Below are positions 34,269-43,358 of a stretch of DNA of 64,000 nucleotides, in pieces. Position 1 is the first letter of the stretch; the number at the start of each line of letters is the position of its first letter. The notes below the pieces were generated by a model. That model worked only from the letters and a program-made list of their open reading frames with translations. It was not told where the DNA came from and made no database searches. Source of the DNA: Candidatus Eisenbergiella merdavium (GTDB lineage: Bacteria; Bacillota; Clostridia; Lachnospirales; Lachnospiraceae); contig DWWS01000021.1 in assembly GCA_019119595.1 (NCBI GenBank), positions 62,001-126,000 of the forward strand, given 5' to 3'. The position numbers and the translations under genes are program-made.

Positions 34269-35246
34269 ATGAACAGGGTATTCTCAAAAAGTCTGAAAAT
34301 CTTAATTGTCTCTATGCTCCTGCTGGCAGTCCTTTTTCCCAAAAACATATCCCAAAAGCTGATGCTCGCTTCTATTCTGATATGGCTTCTGGTTCTCGCT
34401 GCAGGCAGCTTCACAAAAGGGATTCTATCTATTTTCAAATGCCGTCCTCTTTCCCGCTTTTATCGCAGCATATTCCTTCCTGCCAGGGAACGGATCAAAC
34501 GATTCTTTCGTGTGTTATGCCGCCCGGAAGCTTCCGGATTTGTCGGAGAACGGGCACCGGCCGGACTGTCTCTGCAGGAAGAAAGCAATAGCCAGCTATT
34601 TGTACCTGAGCAAAATCTCCGGAATGATCCAGCGATTTTACAGTCAGATGCATCAATAGCTGCCCTCCAGCAGAGCTGCGGCAGACAGGAAAAGGAAAAT
34701 GAGCTCATGCTTCGCCATATCGCTCTGCGCATCACGGAAAAGCTGAAATCTGCCTATCCACAGGCGGTATGGCAATGGCGCGATAAACCCGTCCTTTCAT
34801 CTATTCTGGCCGGAAACACCATCCGGATCTGTGTGGAGAACATGGCTCAATACACCCATGCGGATATTTTCTTTGACCGCTTCGGCCGTATCCATATCGA
34901 GCCGATGGTGGTCGGTGAATTTCTACCACAGGAAAAAAAGGACAGCTCCTCTGAAGGAGAAGGAAGCGGGGAGCCTCCAGTGATTGATGTCAGGGTATGG
35001 TATGAGCTGATCGGGCAAAAAGTCCTTGAGGAACAGATTACTGATCTGAATGCCAACGGACACAGCAGGCTTTCTGTCAAAGAAAACGGGGATATCGTCA
35101 TTATGCGTCAAAAGAAAGAAGTATTTCGGGCTCATCTGGAATCATTCCCGGAAAAATCACACTGGCAGGAGCTTCTTGCCGTTCTGTCCGAGGACGAGCT
35201 GAAAGGCAGGATCGCCGGTAATCAGCTTCAGATTTCATGGGTATAA
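34269..35246 (+). CDS. Uncharacterised membrane-anchored protein
   Basis: This 325-aa protein starts at 34269 (GGAGG six bases upstream). Two adjacent membrane helices (residues ~8-25 and 30-50) precede a basic linker and a cytoplasmic domain containing LRHIALRITEKLKSAYPQAVW, ILAGNTIRICVENMAQYTHA and, at the C-terminus, NGDIVIMRQKKEVFRAHLES. No known motif is visible. Its stop is 14 bases before the MoxR-type ATPase start, so it probably belongs to that operon. Confidence 0.65.
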   Translation: MNRVFSKSLKILIVSMLLLAVLFPKNISQKLMLASILIWLLVLAAGSFTKGILSIFKCRPLSRFYRSIFLPARERIKRFFRVLCRPEASGFVGERAPAGLSLQEESNSQLFVPEQNLRNDPAILQSDASIAALQQSCGRQEKENELMLRHIALRITEKLKSAYPQAVWQWRDKPVLSSILAGNTIRICVENMAQYTHADIFFDRFGRIHIEPMVVGEFLPQEKKDSSSEGEGSGEPPVIDVRVWYELIGQKVLEEQITDLNANGHSRLSVKENGDIVIMRQKKEVFRAHLESFPEKSHWQELLAVLSEDELKGRIAGNQLQISWV

Positions 35247-35260
35247 GGAGGAAAAACAAG

Positions 35261-37048
35261 ATGCCGCGAACACCATTATTAGCAAACTGGACCTGGAAGC
35301 TTCCGCTTCCTGCGCCCTTTGACACTGTCGCTTCAAATGTCAGTACCACCCATTATTCCACTTACTGTACTGCTTCCACGAAAAAGGCAACACTGCATTC
35401 CTCTATATTGAACGCCATTCTTGCCTATATGGATACAGATACTACTCTGTCTCCCGGCAGCACATCAGAAAACGCGGTCGGCACCCAGGGAGATAAGACA
35501 GTAGTGGAATACAACAGCCAAAGCGGTGAAATACATGCTGTATGCTACAATGCCAAAAATGGAAGAATTTATGCCGGAAGGTATGAGGACATCACATCCA
35601 ATCCAAAGGTCTACTCGCTGAAAGAAAGCGGAAATACAGGATCTGCCCTTTTCTTTGTCCTGATGCCAACCGCTCTTACGGACGATGAATTTCGTGAAAA
35701 TTATGCGCTTCTTGGGAAATGTAAAAATGACGGTTTTTCTGATATGGATGAAGCACAGAAGGCCGCTTTTATATTATGCGACAATCTTTACCGCAGAATA
35801 TGTGCAGGAGAAGTTCTCGGCGCCGCCCAGATCATGCTGAACATTCCCAGTACGGGCAACGTACCTCAGCTGACTACTCTGAACCTGCAAAAGGGGGCTT
35901 ATTCTCCCAGCAGCGTTCTGTTTGGAACATTTCGGATATTAACCGCACCATCTGCCTCATCCGGCAGCACCAATGTAAAAAAAGAGGATTTCATCGGGCA
36001 TTATCTTTTGTCTGAAAGAACCTTTTCTCCAAAAGAGGAATTACTGATTCCACGGCTTTCAGACTGGTATGTGATTCCGCCGGAGGTCGTTGCTGTCTGC
36101 AGACATGCAAAGGAAACCTCCAAAGGCTTTCAGCCCATGCGAAACTTTATGCTGCGCGGGCCTGCGGGGACCGGAAAAACAGAAGGTGCAAAAGCCATAG
36201 CCGCCGGGCTCGGCCTGCCCTACCTGTATTATACCTGTTCTGCCAATACAGAAGTATATGACTTTCTCGGCCAGATGCTCCCGGACACAAATGAGCGGCG
36301 CAGCAATACTGCGGAATACCCCTCTCTGACTGATATTCAAATGGATCCGGCCACAGCTTACAAAAAGCTGACCGGAGTTTACGATGAGTCAGTCACAGAA
36401 GACCAGGTTTATGAAAAGCTGCTGGAGGTTATAGATCAGGATGCAAAAGCCCTGGCCAGCCAGAATAGCTCCGGCCAGCGTTTCCGCTATGTGGAGACAC
36501 CTCTCATCACGGCAATCCGAAAAGGCTATTTGATCGAAATACAGGAGCCTACCGTCATTGCCAATCCCGGTGTGCTGGTCGGCCTGAATGCGCTGCTGGA
36601 CCGCTGTGCAAGCGTTACGCTCACCACTGGAGAAGTGGTTACGCGCCATCCTGATACTGTCATTGTCATTACCACAAATAATAATTATTCCGGCTGCCGT
36701 GACATGAATCAGTCCGTATTATCCCGTATGAATCTCATCATTGACATGGAAGCGCCAAATGTAGAAACGCTTGCCAAACGGGTGATGAACGTCACTGGAT
36801 GCACGGATCAGACCGCTGTAATGGACATGGCGTCAGCAGTCAGTGAGATCAGCGAACACTGCAAAGAACACATGATCACTGATGGCTGCTGTGGAGTAAG
36901 AGAGCTGATCAGCTGGGTTCAGTCCTATATGATCTGCGGTAATATCATGGAGGCAGCTTCTTACACAGTGTTGTCCTCCGCATCCGGAGATCCGGAGAAC
37001 CGGGCCGATATCCTATCCTCCTGTCTGAATCAAAAATTCGCTGCATAG
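35261..37048 (+). CDS. MoxR-like AAA+ ATPase
   Basis: This 595-aa protein starts at 35261, with AAGGAGG nine bases upstream. The N-terminal ~290 residues are of unknown fold. The AAA+ domain has Walker A FMLRGPAGTGKTEGAKAIAA (near residue 300), an EIQEPTVIANPGVLVGLNAL segment in the Walker B/helix-2-insert region, and the sensor VIVITTNNNYSGCRDMN with the Arg-containing SVLSRMNLIID. Such ATPases work with a VWA protein, and one is encoded two genes downstream. It would remodel or activate a target protein or complex. Confidence 0.88.
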   Translation: MPRTPLLANWTWKLPLPAPFDTVASNVSTTHYSTYCTASTKKATLHSSILNAILAYMDTDTTLSPGSTSENAVGTQGDKTVVEYNSQSGEIHAVCYNAKNGRIYAGRYEDITSNPKVYSLKESGNTGSALFFVLMPTALTDDEFRENYALLGKCKNDGFSDMDEAQKAAFILCDNLYRRICAGEVLGAAQIMLNIPSTGNVPQLTTLNLQKGAYSPSSVLFGTFRILTAPSASSGSTNVKKEDFIGHYLLSERTFSPKEELLIPRLSDWYVIPPEVVAVCRHAKETSKGFQPMRNFMLRGPAGTGKTEGAKAIAAGLGLPYLYYTCSANTEVYDFLGQMLPDTNERRSNTAEYPSLTDIQMDPATAYKKLTGVYDESVTEDQVYEKLLEVIDQDAKALASQNSSGQRFRYVETPLITAIRKGYLIEIQEPTVIANPGVLVGLNALLDRCASVTLTTGEVVTRHPDTVIVITTNNNYSGCRDMNQSVLSRMNLIIDMEAPNVETLAKRVMNVTGCTDQTAVMDMASAVSEISEHCKEHMITDGCCGVRELISWVQSYMICGNIMEAASYTVLSSASGDPENRADILSSCLNQKFAA

Positions 37049-37060
37049 AAGGGCGGTGAT

Positions 37061-37348
37061 ATGCTATTGCTGCCGGAAGAAAAGCTCAGAAAGAATCTTG
37101 CGGATAATCTTCATTTTCTCCGTTTTTCACGGAACCCGAAAATTTCCCAACAGACATTAGCAGAAAAAATCGGTACTTCTCAGAAAAGCATTTCACGTTA
37201 TGAGCAGGGGATCTGTCTTCCACCTGCTCATATCCTCACCGCCCTGGCTGATTATTTCGGCCTGCCGGTGGATGCTCTTCTGCAGGACCCCCATACCCCA
37301 AACGGAAGCCTGCTCAGGCTGCCGAAAGAAAGGAAGGAACCATCATGA
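37061..37348 (+). CDS. XRE-family helix-turn-helix regulator
   Basis: This 95-aa protein has a Cro/CI-type HTH: ISQQTLAEKIGTSQKSISRY, then EQGICLPPAHILTALADYFG and LPVDALLQ. It lies between the MoxR ATPase and VWA protein genes and overlaps the latter by four bases (ATGA), so all three are co-translated. It probably autoregulates this cassette or links it to the cassette's target. Confidence 0.88.
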   Translation: MLLLPEEKLRKNLADNLHFLRFSRNPKISQQTLAEKIGTSQKSISRYEQGICLPPAHILTALADYFGLPVDALLQDPHTPNGSLLRLPKERKEPS

Positions 37349-39426
37349 GAACCTCTCACACCGCCATCCGGCGGATGATCCATAATGAAAAAAATAAGCT
37401 GACCGATGAGCAGATCTTCGCTTCTGCCCGTTTTGCCGCTTACCTGACCGACATTGCAGAAGGAATTACCAAGCGGTATAGAAGGAGCAGCAGGGTTGTC
37501 ACATTCTGGGACACTTCTGAACGCGCCCCGATCGGGAAGACCAATAACCGCATTATCAGTCTCAATTGCGGCAACCGCCTCTCCATGAGCTTTCCTACCA
37601 GGAGCCTGAAGGCGGACAGCCTTTTGGGAATTATTGGACATGAATGCGGCCATATTCTTTTTTCAGATTTTTCCATGCTGAATACCTTCCAACAGGCTAT
37701 ACGAGATGGTCGCTTTTATCCTCATGAGCCAACAGAGCTGTCAGAACTTCAGCAAAACAGCCTGGACGAAATCCTCAGTGCTTTTGCCCCAAAAGATGAA
37801 GCTGTATGTTATGCGGTCTCCTCTGTTTCTCACTCACTGGTCAATATCATGGAAGATGTTTTTATCGAGTCCAAAATGTGCAGCGCTTTCCCTGGGGCGG
37901 TAAAAACAGGAATACTCCTTAATAATTTCCGTTTTGCGGAAGAAATGACGCCTGTTCAGCAGGAAATCGATCAGCAGCATCATGGTGTTTTCGTCATCAT
38001 CAATCTGCTGATCCAATATGCAAAAACCGGAGATATTCTGAATCTGAACGATTACAAAGGCCCATATCTCGATGCTCTGTATCAGTGCATTCCTTATCTG
38101 GATGATGCTGCATATGATGATGACGCCAGAATCCGTTATGATGCAGCCAACCATATGCTGCTCATTTTGTGGCCCTTCATGAAAAGCTACATCGACCAGA
38201 TCCGAAAAGACCGGAAAAACCATACTTCCCACGCGGAAGAAGCTAAAGAAAACCAGCTTGCGTCCGGACTTCCTCTCCCCAATCTTACAGGTAAGCCAAT
38301 TCCGGCCTCCGGTAAAATCCCCTGCCATTCTCTTGCTGGAGAGGATGACTGCAGCCGTATAAAACAGGTTCTGGATTACGAAGACGGACGGATGCCTCTG
38401 CAGAAAACGGATAATATCTCCGAAGATGGCAGCGGCGGAATCAGCCATACCAATGATTATTCCGGCGCAGGATATGTTTCTCAGGCTGCGGAGGATATGG
38501 ATAGTTTGATGACCAGGCTGGCTGAAGAAATTGTTTATACCCGTTATGAAAAGGAACTGACGGAAGAACTTCAGAAGGAAGCGGAAAAGATCCGGTATGG
38601 CAACGCCCACAAGGGGATCCATGTCAACGTCAACCGGATGTCCTATGTGGATTCCTCTTATATGACAGCCTACCAACAGGTATCACCTCAGCTTCTGCTG
38701 ATCTCCAAACGACTGCAGGGACAGGTATCTCAATTATTAAAGGACTATAAGTACGGCGGCAGGCTGGACAACCTCCCCTTTGGGAAACGGATCAATGTCC
38801 GTAATACGATCCACAATGACGGCCGTATCTTCTACAAAATGAAGCTTCCTAATGATCAGACAGATATGGCTGTCGCCATACTGAACGACGAAAGCGGCTC
38901 AATGTCATCCGCGAACCGGATCACCTACGCCCGCTGCGCTTCCATTATTCTATTGGACTTCTGCCGGAAGCTGGATATTCCTGTCGCCATTTATGGTCAC
39001 AGCACATCAGGTGAGGACGTAGAGCTTTATGCCTATGCGGAATACAACACCATAGACGGCAAGGATGCATTTCGGCTGATGGATATGAGTGCCAGAAACA
39101 GCAACCGGGACGGCGCCGCTCTTCGTTATGTAGCCGAACGCCTTCTCACACGGCCGGAGGCGATCAAACTGCTCATTCTTATTTCAGATGGACAGCCTGC
39201 GGCCTATGGCTATCACGGCACAGAAGCGGAAGCAGATCTGCGCGGTATTAAGAAGGAATACTCCAATAAAGGGATCCGCATGTTCGCCGCTGCTATTGGC
39301 GACGACAAGCCCAATATTCAGCGGATCTATGGTGATGGGTTTCTGGATATCACAGATCTGGAAAAACTGCCGCTGAATTTGGGAAAGCTGATGATCCAGC
39401 ATATCAAAGACAAAATGACCACATAA
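37345..39426 (+). CDS. VWA-domain protein with zincin-like HExxH motif
   Basis: This 693-aa protein has an N-terminal region containing LLGIIGHECGHILFSD (His99, Glu100, His103), a zinc-metallopeptidase HExxH motif; a further acidic site ESK follows near residue 175. The C-terminal ~200 residues are a von Willebrand A domain with MIDAS AILNDESGSMSS (Asp515, Ser517, Ser519) and LLILISDGQPAAYG. This is the CobT/ViaA-type partner of MoxR ATPases, here joined to a possible peptidase. A central charged linker separates the two. Peptidase activity is inferred from the motif only. Confidence 0.85.
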   Translation: MRTSHTAIRRMIHNEKNKLTDEQIFASARFAAYLTDIAEGITKRYRRSSRVVTFWDTSERAPIGKTNNRIISLNCGNRLSMSFPTRSLKADSLLGIIGHECGHILFSDFSMLNTFQQAIRDGRFYPHEPTELSELQQNSLDEILSAFAPKDEAVCYAVSSVSHSLVNIMEDVFIESKMCSAFPGAVKTGILLNNFRFAEEMTPVQQEIDQQHHGVFVIINLLIQYAKTGDILNLNDYKGPYLDALYQCIPYLDDAAYDDDARIRYDAANHMLLILWPFMKSYIDQIRKDRKNHTSHAEEAKENQLASGLPLPNLTGKPIPASGKIPCHSLAGEDDCSRIKQVLDYEDGRMPLQKTDNISEDGSGGISHTNDYSGAGYVSQAAEDMDSLMTRLAEEIVYTRYEKELTEELQKEAEKIRYGNAHKGIHVNVNRMSYVDSSYMTAYQQVSPQLLLISKRLQGQVSQLLKDYKYGGRLDNLPFGKRINVRNTIHNDGRIFYKMKLPNDQTDMAVAILNDESGSMSSANRITYARCASIILLDFCRKLDIPVAIYGHSTSGEDVELYAYAEYNTIDGKDAFRLMDMSARNSNRDGAALRYVAERLLTRPEAIKLLILISDGQPAAYGYHGTEAEADLRGIKKEYSNKGIRMFAAAIGDDKPNIQRIYGDGFLDITDLEKLPLNLGKLMIQHIKDKMTT

Positions 39427-39483
39427 CCCAAAAGCGTGAAAAGGGAAACATTTTCTCCCAGCTTTCAAAGAAAGGAGCCATAT

Positions 39484-40125
39484 ATGGCAGAAACATTCAT
39501 CTCGAACCAGATTGCCGTTTACAAAAACAGCAAGGTACTTCTGGAATTTCAGGACAGGCTGAAAGCCGCGTCCATTCCCAACTATGGGCATATCCATGCG
39601 GATGGAGAGCCGGATACCAATGGGCGGAAACGTCATTCTTTAATCAGGATCCTCATGAAGGATTATTCCAAAGGAACCGGAGATCAGGCGATTACCGTCA
39701 CCGCCAATATCTCTCCGGAGGATGCCCGGTTTATTTTAAGCCGCCTGACTGCCTGTATTCCTGAATTTGGTTTTCAACAGGAAAAAATATTCGGTCAAAC
39801 GGATGAGCACGGATACTGCACTGTTACAAAAGTGCGTTTTCTGCGCACTACGAAGGACAAAAATGGTTCACCAAGAAAGATCCCATGGTATGTGGAAGTG
39901 GAAAATGGAAAGGGCATCCCTCAGACCAATGCCAATGGCGGCACCTATATGAAATCAGGTTCCTTTATCAGCCAGGGCAGGGTAAATGCCAATCTGACGG
40001 ATCAGGATCTTTTCCGGCTTTTAAGCAGGGTTTCCGCCTATATTTCCGGCTGGGAAGCTGCTATTGCCCCTCCTCTTATCACAAAGGCCAAAAAAGCACT
40101 GGAGGAAAGGAGAAATACAGCATGA
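39484..40125 (+). CDS. Uncharacterised protein of the MoxR/VWA operon
   Basis: This 213-aa protein starts at 39484 after AAAGGAG. It shows an alpha/beta pattern with KVLLEFQDRLKAASIPNYG, QAITVTANISPEDARFILSR and a Gly/Asn-rich segment (KGIPQTNANGGTYMKSG). No catalytic motif or membrane helix is seen. Its stop overlaps the next start (ATGA). It may be the substrate or adaptor of the upstream ATPase pair, from position only. Confidence 0.65.
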   Translation: MAETFISNQIAVYKNSKVLLEFQDRLKAASIPNYGHIHADGEPDTNGRKRHSLIRILMKDYSKGTGDQAITVTANISPEDARFILSRLTACIPEFGFQQEKIFGQTDEHGYCTVTKVRFLRTTKDKNGSPRKIPWYVEVENGKGIPQTNANGGTYMKSGSFISQGRVNANLTDQDLFRLLSRVSAYISGWEAAIAPPLITKAKKALEERRNTA

Positions 40126-40667
40126 GGACAGCATTTCTCCGTGCCTGCGATTCTCTGGGCAGAATCGTAATTCCTATGGAAATCCGCAGGCTGCTCAATA
40201 TCAAAGAAGGAGAGCCTCTGGAGCTTGCTTTAAACCAGGATGAGGGCCAGATCATTATCGAAAGATATTCAGAAATGCAAAAGCTTCAAAAGCGCTGCCA
40301 GCAGCTTCTACAGGCCTATGCCAAAAGCTGCGGCGGATGCATTGTCATCACAGATATCAGGTCTATCCTGACAGCAAAAGGGTTATCCTATTCCGGAACG
40401 GAACATCTGTCTGAGGCTGTCTGCCAGCATATCATGGCACAGACCGCCTATCAGTACAGCCCTGAATCCCCTCTTCCTTTATTCGATAAGGTTTCCCCTG
40501 TCGTAGACACCCTGTTTCCGACAGGAACAAAAGATAACCCCACCGGAGCTGTTCTGCTCCTGCACCATCGGCCGTCTCAGGAAAAAGAACGTATCTGCGC
40601 ACAGCTGATTGCTGACACCATAACCATAATGATTACACAGGAGAAATACCATGAAAAACATGCATGA
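40122..40667 (+). CDS. AbrB/SpoVT-family transcription regulator
   Basis: This 181-aa protein has an N-terminal swapped-hairpin AbrB domain: CDSLGRIVIPMEIRRLLNIK, then EGEPLELALNQDEGQIIIER. The C-terminal ~120 residues resemble the GAF-like domain of SpoVT (CGGCIVITDIRSILTAKG). This is the typical SpoVT layout, used in sporulation control. Here it is coupled to neighbours on both sides, so it likely regulates the element and may tie it to host sporulation state. Confidence 0.85.
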   Translation: MRTAFLRACDSLGRIVIPMEIRRLLNIKEGEPLELALNQDEGQIIIERYSEMQKLQKRCQQLLQAYAKSCGGCIVITDIRSILTAKGLSYSGTEHLSEAVCQHIMAQTAYQYSPESPLPLFDKVSPVVDTLFPTGTKDNPTGAVLLLHHRPSQEKERICAQLIADTITIMITQEKYHEKHA

Positions 40668-41205
40668 ATTAACAGCACATCAGGCACTATATGCTGAAGA
40701 ACATATCGGTCTGGTCCATCATTTTCTTCACCGCAAAGGACTGAAGGAAGAAGATTACTATGACATCATTATCTTTGGGTATCTTCAGGCTGTTCAGGAA
40801 TATGATGAAAATCCCTGCCTGGCAGACTATTCCTTTGCCACGATTGCCTGGAAACGCATGCAGGATGTTATGAACGAATATTTTCGTTCTCAAAACCGCC
40901 TGTGCCGGAAAGCATCTTTCGTTTATCCGGATTCTCGCCAGAAAGATGGCCTGTCTCTGGATGAACTGCTTCCGGATCGGGGCAAAGACCTTCAGGAACA
41001 GACAGCAGACAGGCTTTTGACTCTGGAAATCATATCCTTCCTGACAGAAACTGAACAGCGGATCGTACAGCTGAAATCAGAAGGCTTTACCCATCGGGAG
41101 ATTGCCAGGATCTTTCATACCACGGCGCATGGGATCAGCGACCGCCTCTACAGAATGCGGATCCGGCTGGCGGCCATGTCCTGTTGTTTTGAACAGGATA
41201 TCTGA
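40651..41205 (+). CDS. Sigma-70 family sigma factor
   Basis: This 184-aa protein overlaps the SpoVT gene by 17 bases. Region 2 is seen as HIGLVHHFLHRKGLKEEDYY with YSFATIAWKRMQDVMNEYFR. Region 4 is seen as LTETEQRIVQLKSEGFTHRE and IARIFHTTAHGISDRLYRMR. It is similar in size and layout to the sigma factor at 30966 but clearly different in sequence. It is the second sigma factor on the element, possibly for a distinct regulon. Confidence 0.86.
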   Translation: MKNMHELTAHQALYAEEHIGLVHHFLHRKGLKEEDYYDIIIFGYLQAVQEYDENPCLADYSFATIAWKRMQDVMNEYFRSQNRLCRKASFVYPDSRQKDGLSLDELLPDRGKDLQEQTADRLLTLEIISFLTETEQRIVQLKSEGFTHREIARIFHTTAHGISDRLYRMRIRLAAMSCCFEQDI

Positions 41206-41251
41206 TATGGAATACAGCCACACCAATAATTACACAAAGGAGGAACCAGAC

Positions 41252-41515
41252 ATGCTTTTCAGGAAAGGATTTCATCTCAGGAATCTCCAAAAGGGAACAA
41301 CGCACAAGCAATTCATCCATGTGACCGGCTATCTTGCAGGCATCCTCAAGCCCGGTGCTCCGGCCACCTATCTGTACCATGGACACCTGATCCGAACCGC
41401 AGCTGTCCAGGCAATCCTGGAGGCTTCGCCTTCTTACGTTCAATTTGAAACAGCAGGTAGTATTTATACGATCTCCTATGATCTGCTTCCTGCGGAAGGC
41501 CAGATCGCTTCATGA
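41252..41515 (+). CDS. Small uncharacterised protein
   Basis: This 87-aa protein starts at 41252 with AAAGGAGG upstream; an in-frame ATG at 41207 lacks a ribosome site. It is basic at the N-terminus (LFRKGFHLRNLQKGTTHKQF), then LYHGHLIRTAAVQAILEAS and a beta hairpin (VQFETAGSIYTISYDLL). No family is recognised. Confidence 0.6.
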   Translation: MLFRKGFHLRNLQKGTTHKQFIHVTGYLAGILKPGAPATYLYHGHLIRTAAVQAILEASPSYVQFETAGSIYTISYDLLPAEGQIAS

Positions 41516-41591
41516 ATATACATTTAATGCTGCAGGCCCGCCTTTTTAGGTGGGTCTGTATGGATTCAGACCAGAAAAGGAGGCAGCAGAC

Positions 41592-42104
41592 ATGGAACAG
41601 GATATCCTGGCTATACGGGCCAGACTGGAAAATCTGACGGGTACTTTGAGACGGAACCGGGAGCATATACCTCTGGAAGTTTTGAAAACAAAATATAAAA
41701 AGGGGTATGAAGCTTTATCAAGGGATCTGTCTCTGACAGCTTCCGGCTATGTTACACGGAAAGTCCTGCATGGAATCCAGATCCACAGGGATTATCAGCA
41801 GCCTGTCACGCAGCTTGTCAGGCGCGTCACAGAACAATCACAGCTTCTTGTGCAGCTTTCTCATGCCATATTTGAGAAACAGGATCTGGAGGAATGCGAC
41901 CGGCTTGCAGAACAGCTCAGGCAAAAGCTTCTGGATGAACTGGAAATCTTCTGCCTGCAGCACATCTCACTTGTCCTGACAGAGGAATGCCTGGAAAATC
42001 CACAGATTCCCCCGCTGCTTTACAGCCCGGTTATCGGGTGCGGCTATCTGGAAAACAAGTGGATCCCTTTAACACACGTTCCTCCGTCCGCAGGCTCTTC
42101 ATAG
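41592..42104 (+). CDS. Uncharacterised helical protein
   Basis: This 170-aa protein starts at 41592 with AAAAGGAGG upstream. It is almost entirely helical (EQDILAIRARLENLTGTLRR, then ECDRLAEQLRQKLLDELEIF) and may form a coiled-coil bundle. It is the last gene of the plus-strand run that began near 34269, before a bidirectional terminator. Function is unknown. Confidence 0.6.
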   Translation: MEQDILAIRARLENLTGTLRRNREHIPLEVLKTKYKKGYEALSRDLSLTASGYVTRKVLHGIQIHRDYQQPVTQLVRRVTEQSQLLVQLSHAIFEKQDLEECDRLAEQLRQKLLDELEIFCLQHISLVLTEECLENPQIPPLLYSPVIGCGYLENKWIPLTHVPPSAGSS

Positions 42105-42244
42105 CTTATATCCTGAAAAAGTTTCAAGTTTTTTCCACTCAAGTGCGTATTTTATTTGTAGAACGCTATGGAAGTATCTGAAAGCAGGACTGTCAGTGTT
42201 TCTCTTTCCATCCATATTGTTATTTGACCTTAAAAAGGAATAAG

Positions 42245-42296
42245 AAAACAACCAAAAGGAGTAGCCCAGATCATGCCGCTCCTTTTTGTTGTTTTT
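42245..42296. terminator. Bidirectional terminator
   Basis: AAACAACCAAAAGGAG pairs with CTCCTTTTTGTTGTTTTT. It lies between the convergent plus-strand operon and the minus-strand recombinase gene. Confidence 0.85.
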
Positions 42297-42335
42297 CACA
42301 GCATATTTGTCAGAAGCTTCTGAAGGCTGAATCAA

Positions 42336-42959
42336 TTATTGAAGAGGAGTAGCCCCAACTTCACTGTTCCTTTTTACCAGTCTGTAAAAAGAATCTTTTT
42401 TCAGGCCAAGGCGCTTCATTGCCTCTGCAGCAGTTATCTCTCCGTTTTTCCATTTTTCATACCAGAAGTCCCACTCTTCCGGGTACTGCATTTTGGGTCT
42501 CCCCAAATGCTTTCCCGCCTTCCTGGCTGCTTCAATCCCTTGTCGCTGCAGTTCATGCCGTTCTTCCAGATCCTCCTGCGCAATATAGGCAAACAGAGCA
42601 AGAACCACATCCGCAACCACCTGTCCAATCAGTTCCTGCGACTGTGCTGTATTTAAAATCGGAATGGAAGTAACCTTAATATGTGCCTTTATTATTTTGG
42701 TGATTTTATACCACTCCTCATATATTTCAACATAATTTCTCCCAAACCGCTTCAGCTCCGTGACGACCAGCAGATCCCCCTCCCGGAGAATATGGTCCAC
42801 TATCGTTCTATATACAGGACGCTCAAAGGATTTCCCACTCTCTTTCTCCACATAAATATCCCGTTCATCAATTCCTTCCGCTTTCAGGATTTCTATCTGT
42901 CGGTCCAGATTCTGATCCTTTGAAGAAACCCTTGCATACCCAATTTTTCTTGTCGGCAT
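42336..42959 (-). CDS. Serine recombinase (resolvase/invertase family)
   Basis: This 207-aa protein starts at 42959, where GGAGG precedes the ATG. The resolvase catalytic domain has KIGYARVSSKDQNLDRQ (active-site Ser), GDLLVVTELKRFGRN and the long E-helix region. A C-terminal Hin-like HTH follows: WKNGEITAAEAMKRLGLKKD. It is a small resolvase type rather than a large transposon integrase. Upstream is a 59-bp dyad that is probably its binding or res site. It may resolve multimers of the circular element or invert local DNA. Confidence 0.92.
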   Translation of the reverse strand: MPTRKIGYARVSSKDQNLDRQIEILKAEGIDERDIYVEKESGKSFERPVYRTIVDHILREGDLLVVTELKRFGRNYVEIYEEWYKITKIIKAHIKVTSIPILNTAQSQELIGQVVADVVLALFAYIAQEDLEERHELQRQGIEAARKAGKHLGRPKMQYPEEWDFWYEKWKNGEITAAEAMKRLGLKKDSFYRLVKRNSEVGATPLQ

Positions 42960-42997
42960 TTTCACTCCTCCTTCAAATATCCCTTTTCTCAAACATA

Positions 42998-43056
42998 TCG
43001 CTAAAGGCAGAAACATATTCTGCGATATCGCAAAATATGTTTCCTGCCTTTAGCGA
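42998..43056. promoter_or_regulatory. 59-bp dyad: putative res site/operator of the recombinase
   Basis: TCGCTAAAGGCAGAAACATA pairs almost perfectly with its reverse complement ending at 43056, centred on TGCGATATCGCA. One mismatch and one extra base break the symmetry. Further TGCGATATA and TATACGT words extend to about 43130. It lies just upstream of the recombinase gene, the usual place of a resolution site. Confidence 0.75.
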
Positions 43057-43175
43057 CATTATGAAGGCCTGATTTTGCCTTGTTTTTTCTGTCTCAGAAG
43101 GTATACGTTTTGCGATATATCTCTATATACGTTACGTTCCTCCTGAAAACAACACTTTCATTAATAAATTGCTGC

Positions 43176-43358
43176 TTATATATGAAATTTTTGGATACAT
43201 CTTAACAAGGTAATGGACAATTCTTGATATAGGTCTTCATCAAAGATTCCATCCACTATTGCTTTTTTTATAAGCAGTGGTCGGTACATACATACCACTT
43301 CTTCAACTGCAGCTTCACTTCCTCTTTGCGCTTCAATTAGCAATTGTTCAAACTTCAT
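43176..43358 (-). CDS. Tn916 Orf8-like small helix-turn-helix protein
   Basis: This 60-aa protein begins MKFEQLLIEAQRGSEAAVEE, with GIFDEDLYQELSITLLRCIQ at the C-terminus. That is the pattern of the short sigma-region-2-like proteins found next to the Orf7-type sigma in Tn916-family elements. It overlaps the preceding sigma-like gene by 11 bases. It probably helps control transfer gene expression. Confidence 0.8.
   Translation of the reverse strand: MKFEQLLIEAQRGSEAAVEEVVCMYRPLLIKKAIVDGIFDEDLYQELSITLLRCIQKFHI

Noticed and set aside
39885..40121. 5' extension of the SpoVT-like gene
   Set aside because: The extension overlaps the 39484 gene in another frame; the AbrB domain begins right at the coupled ATG at 40122.
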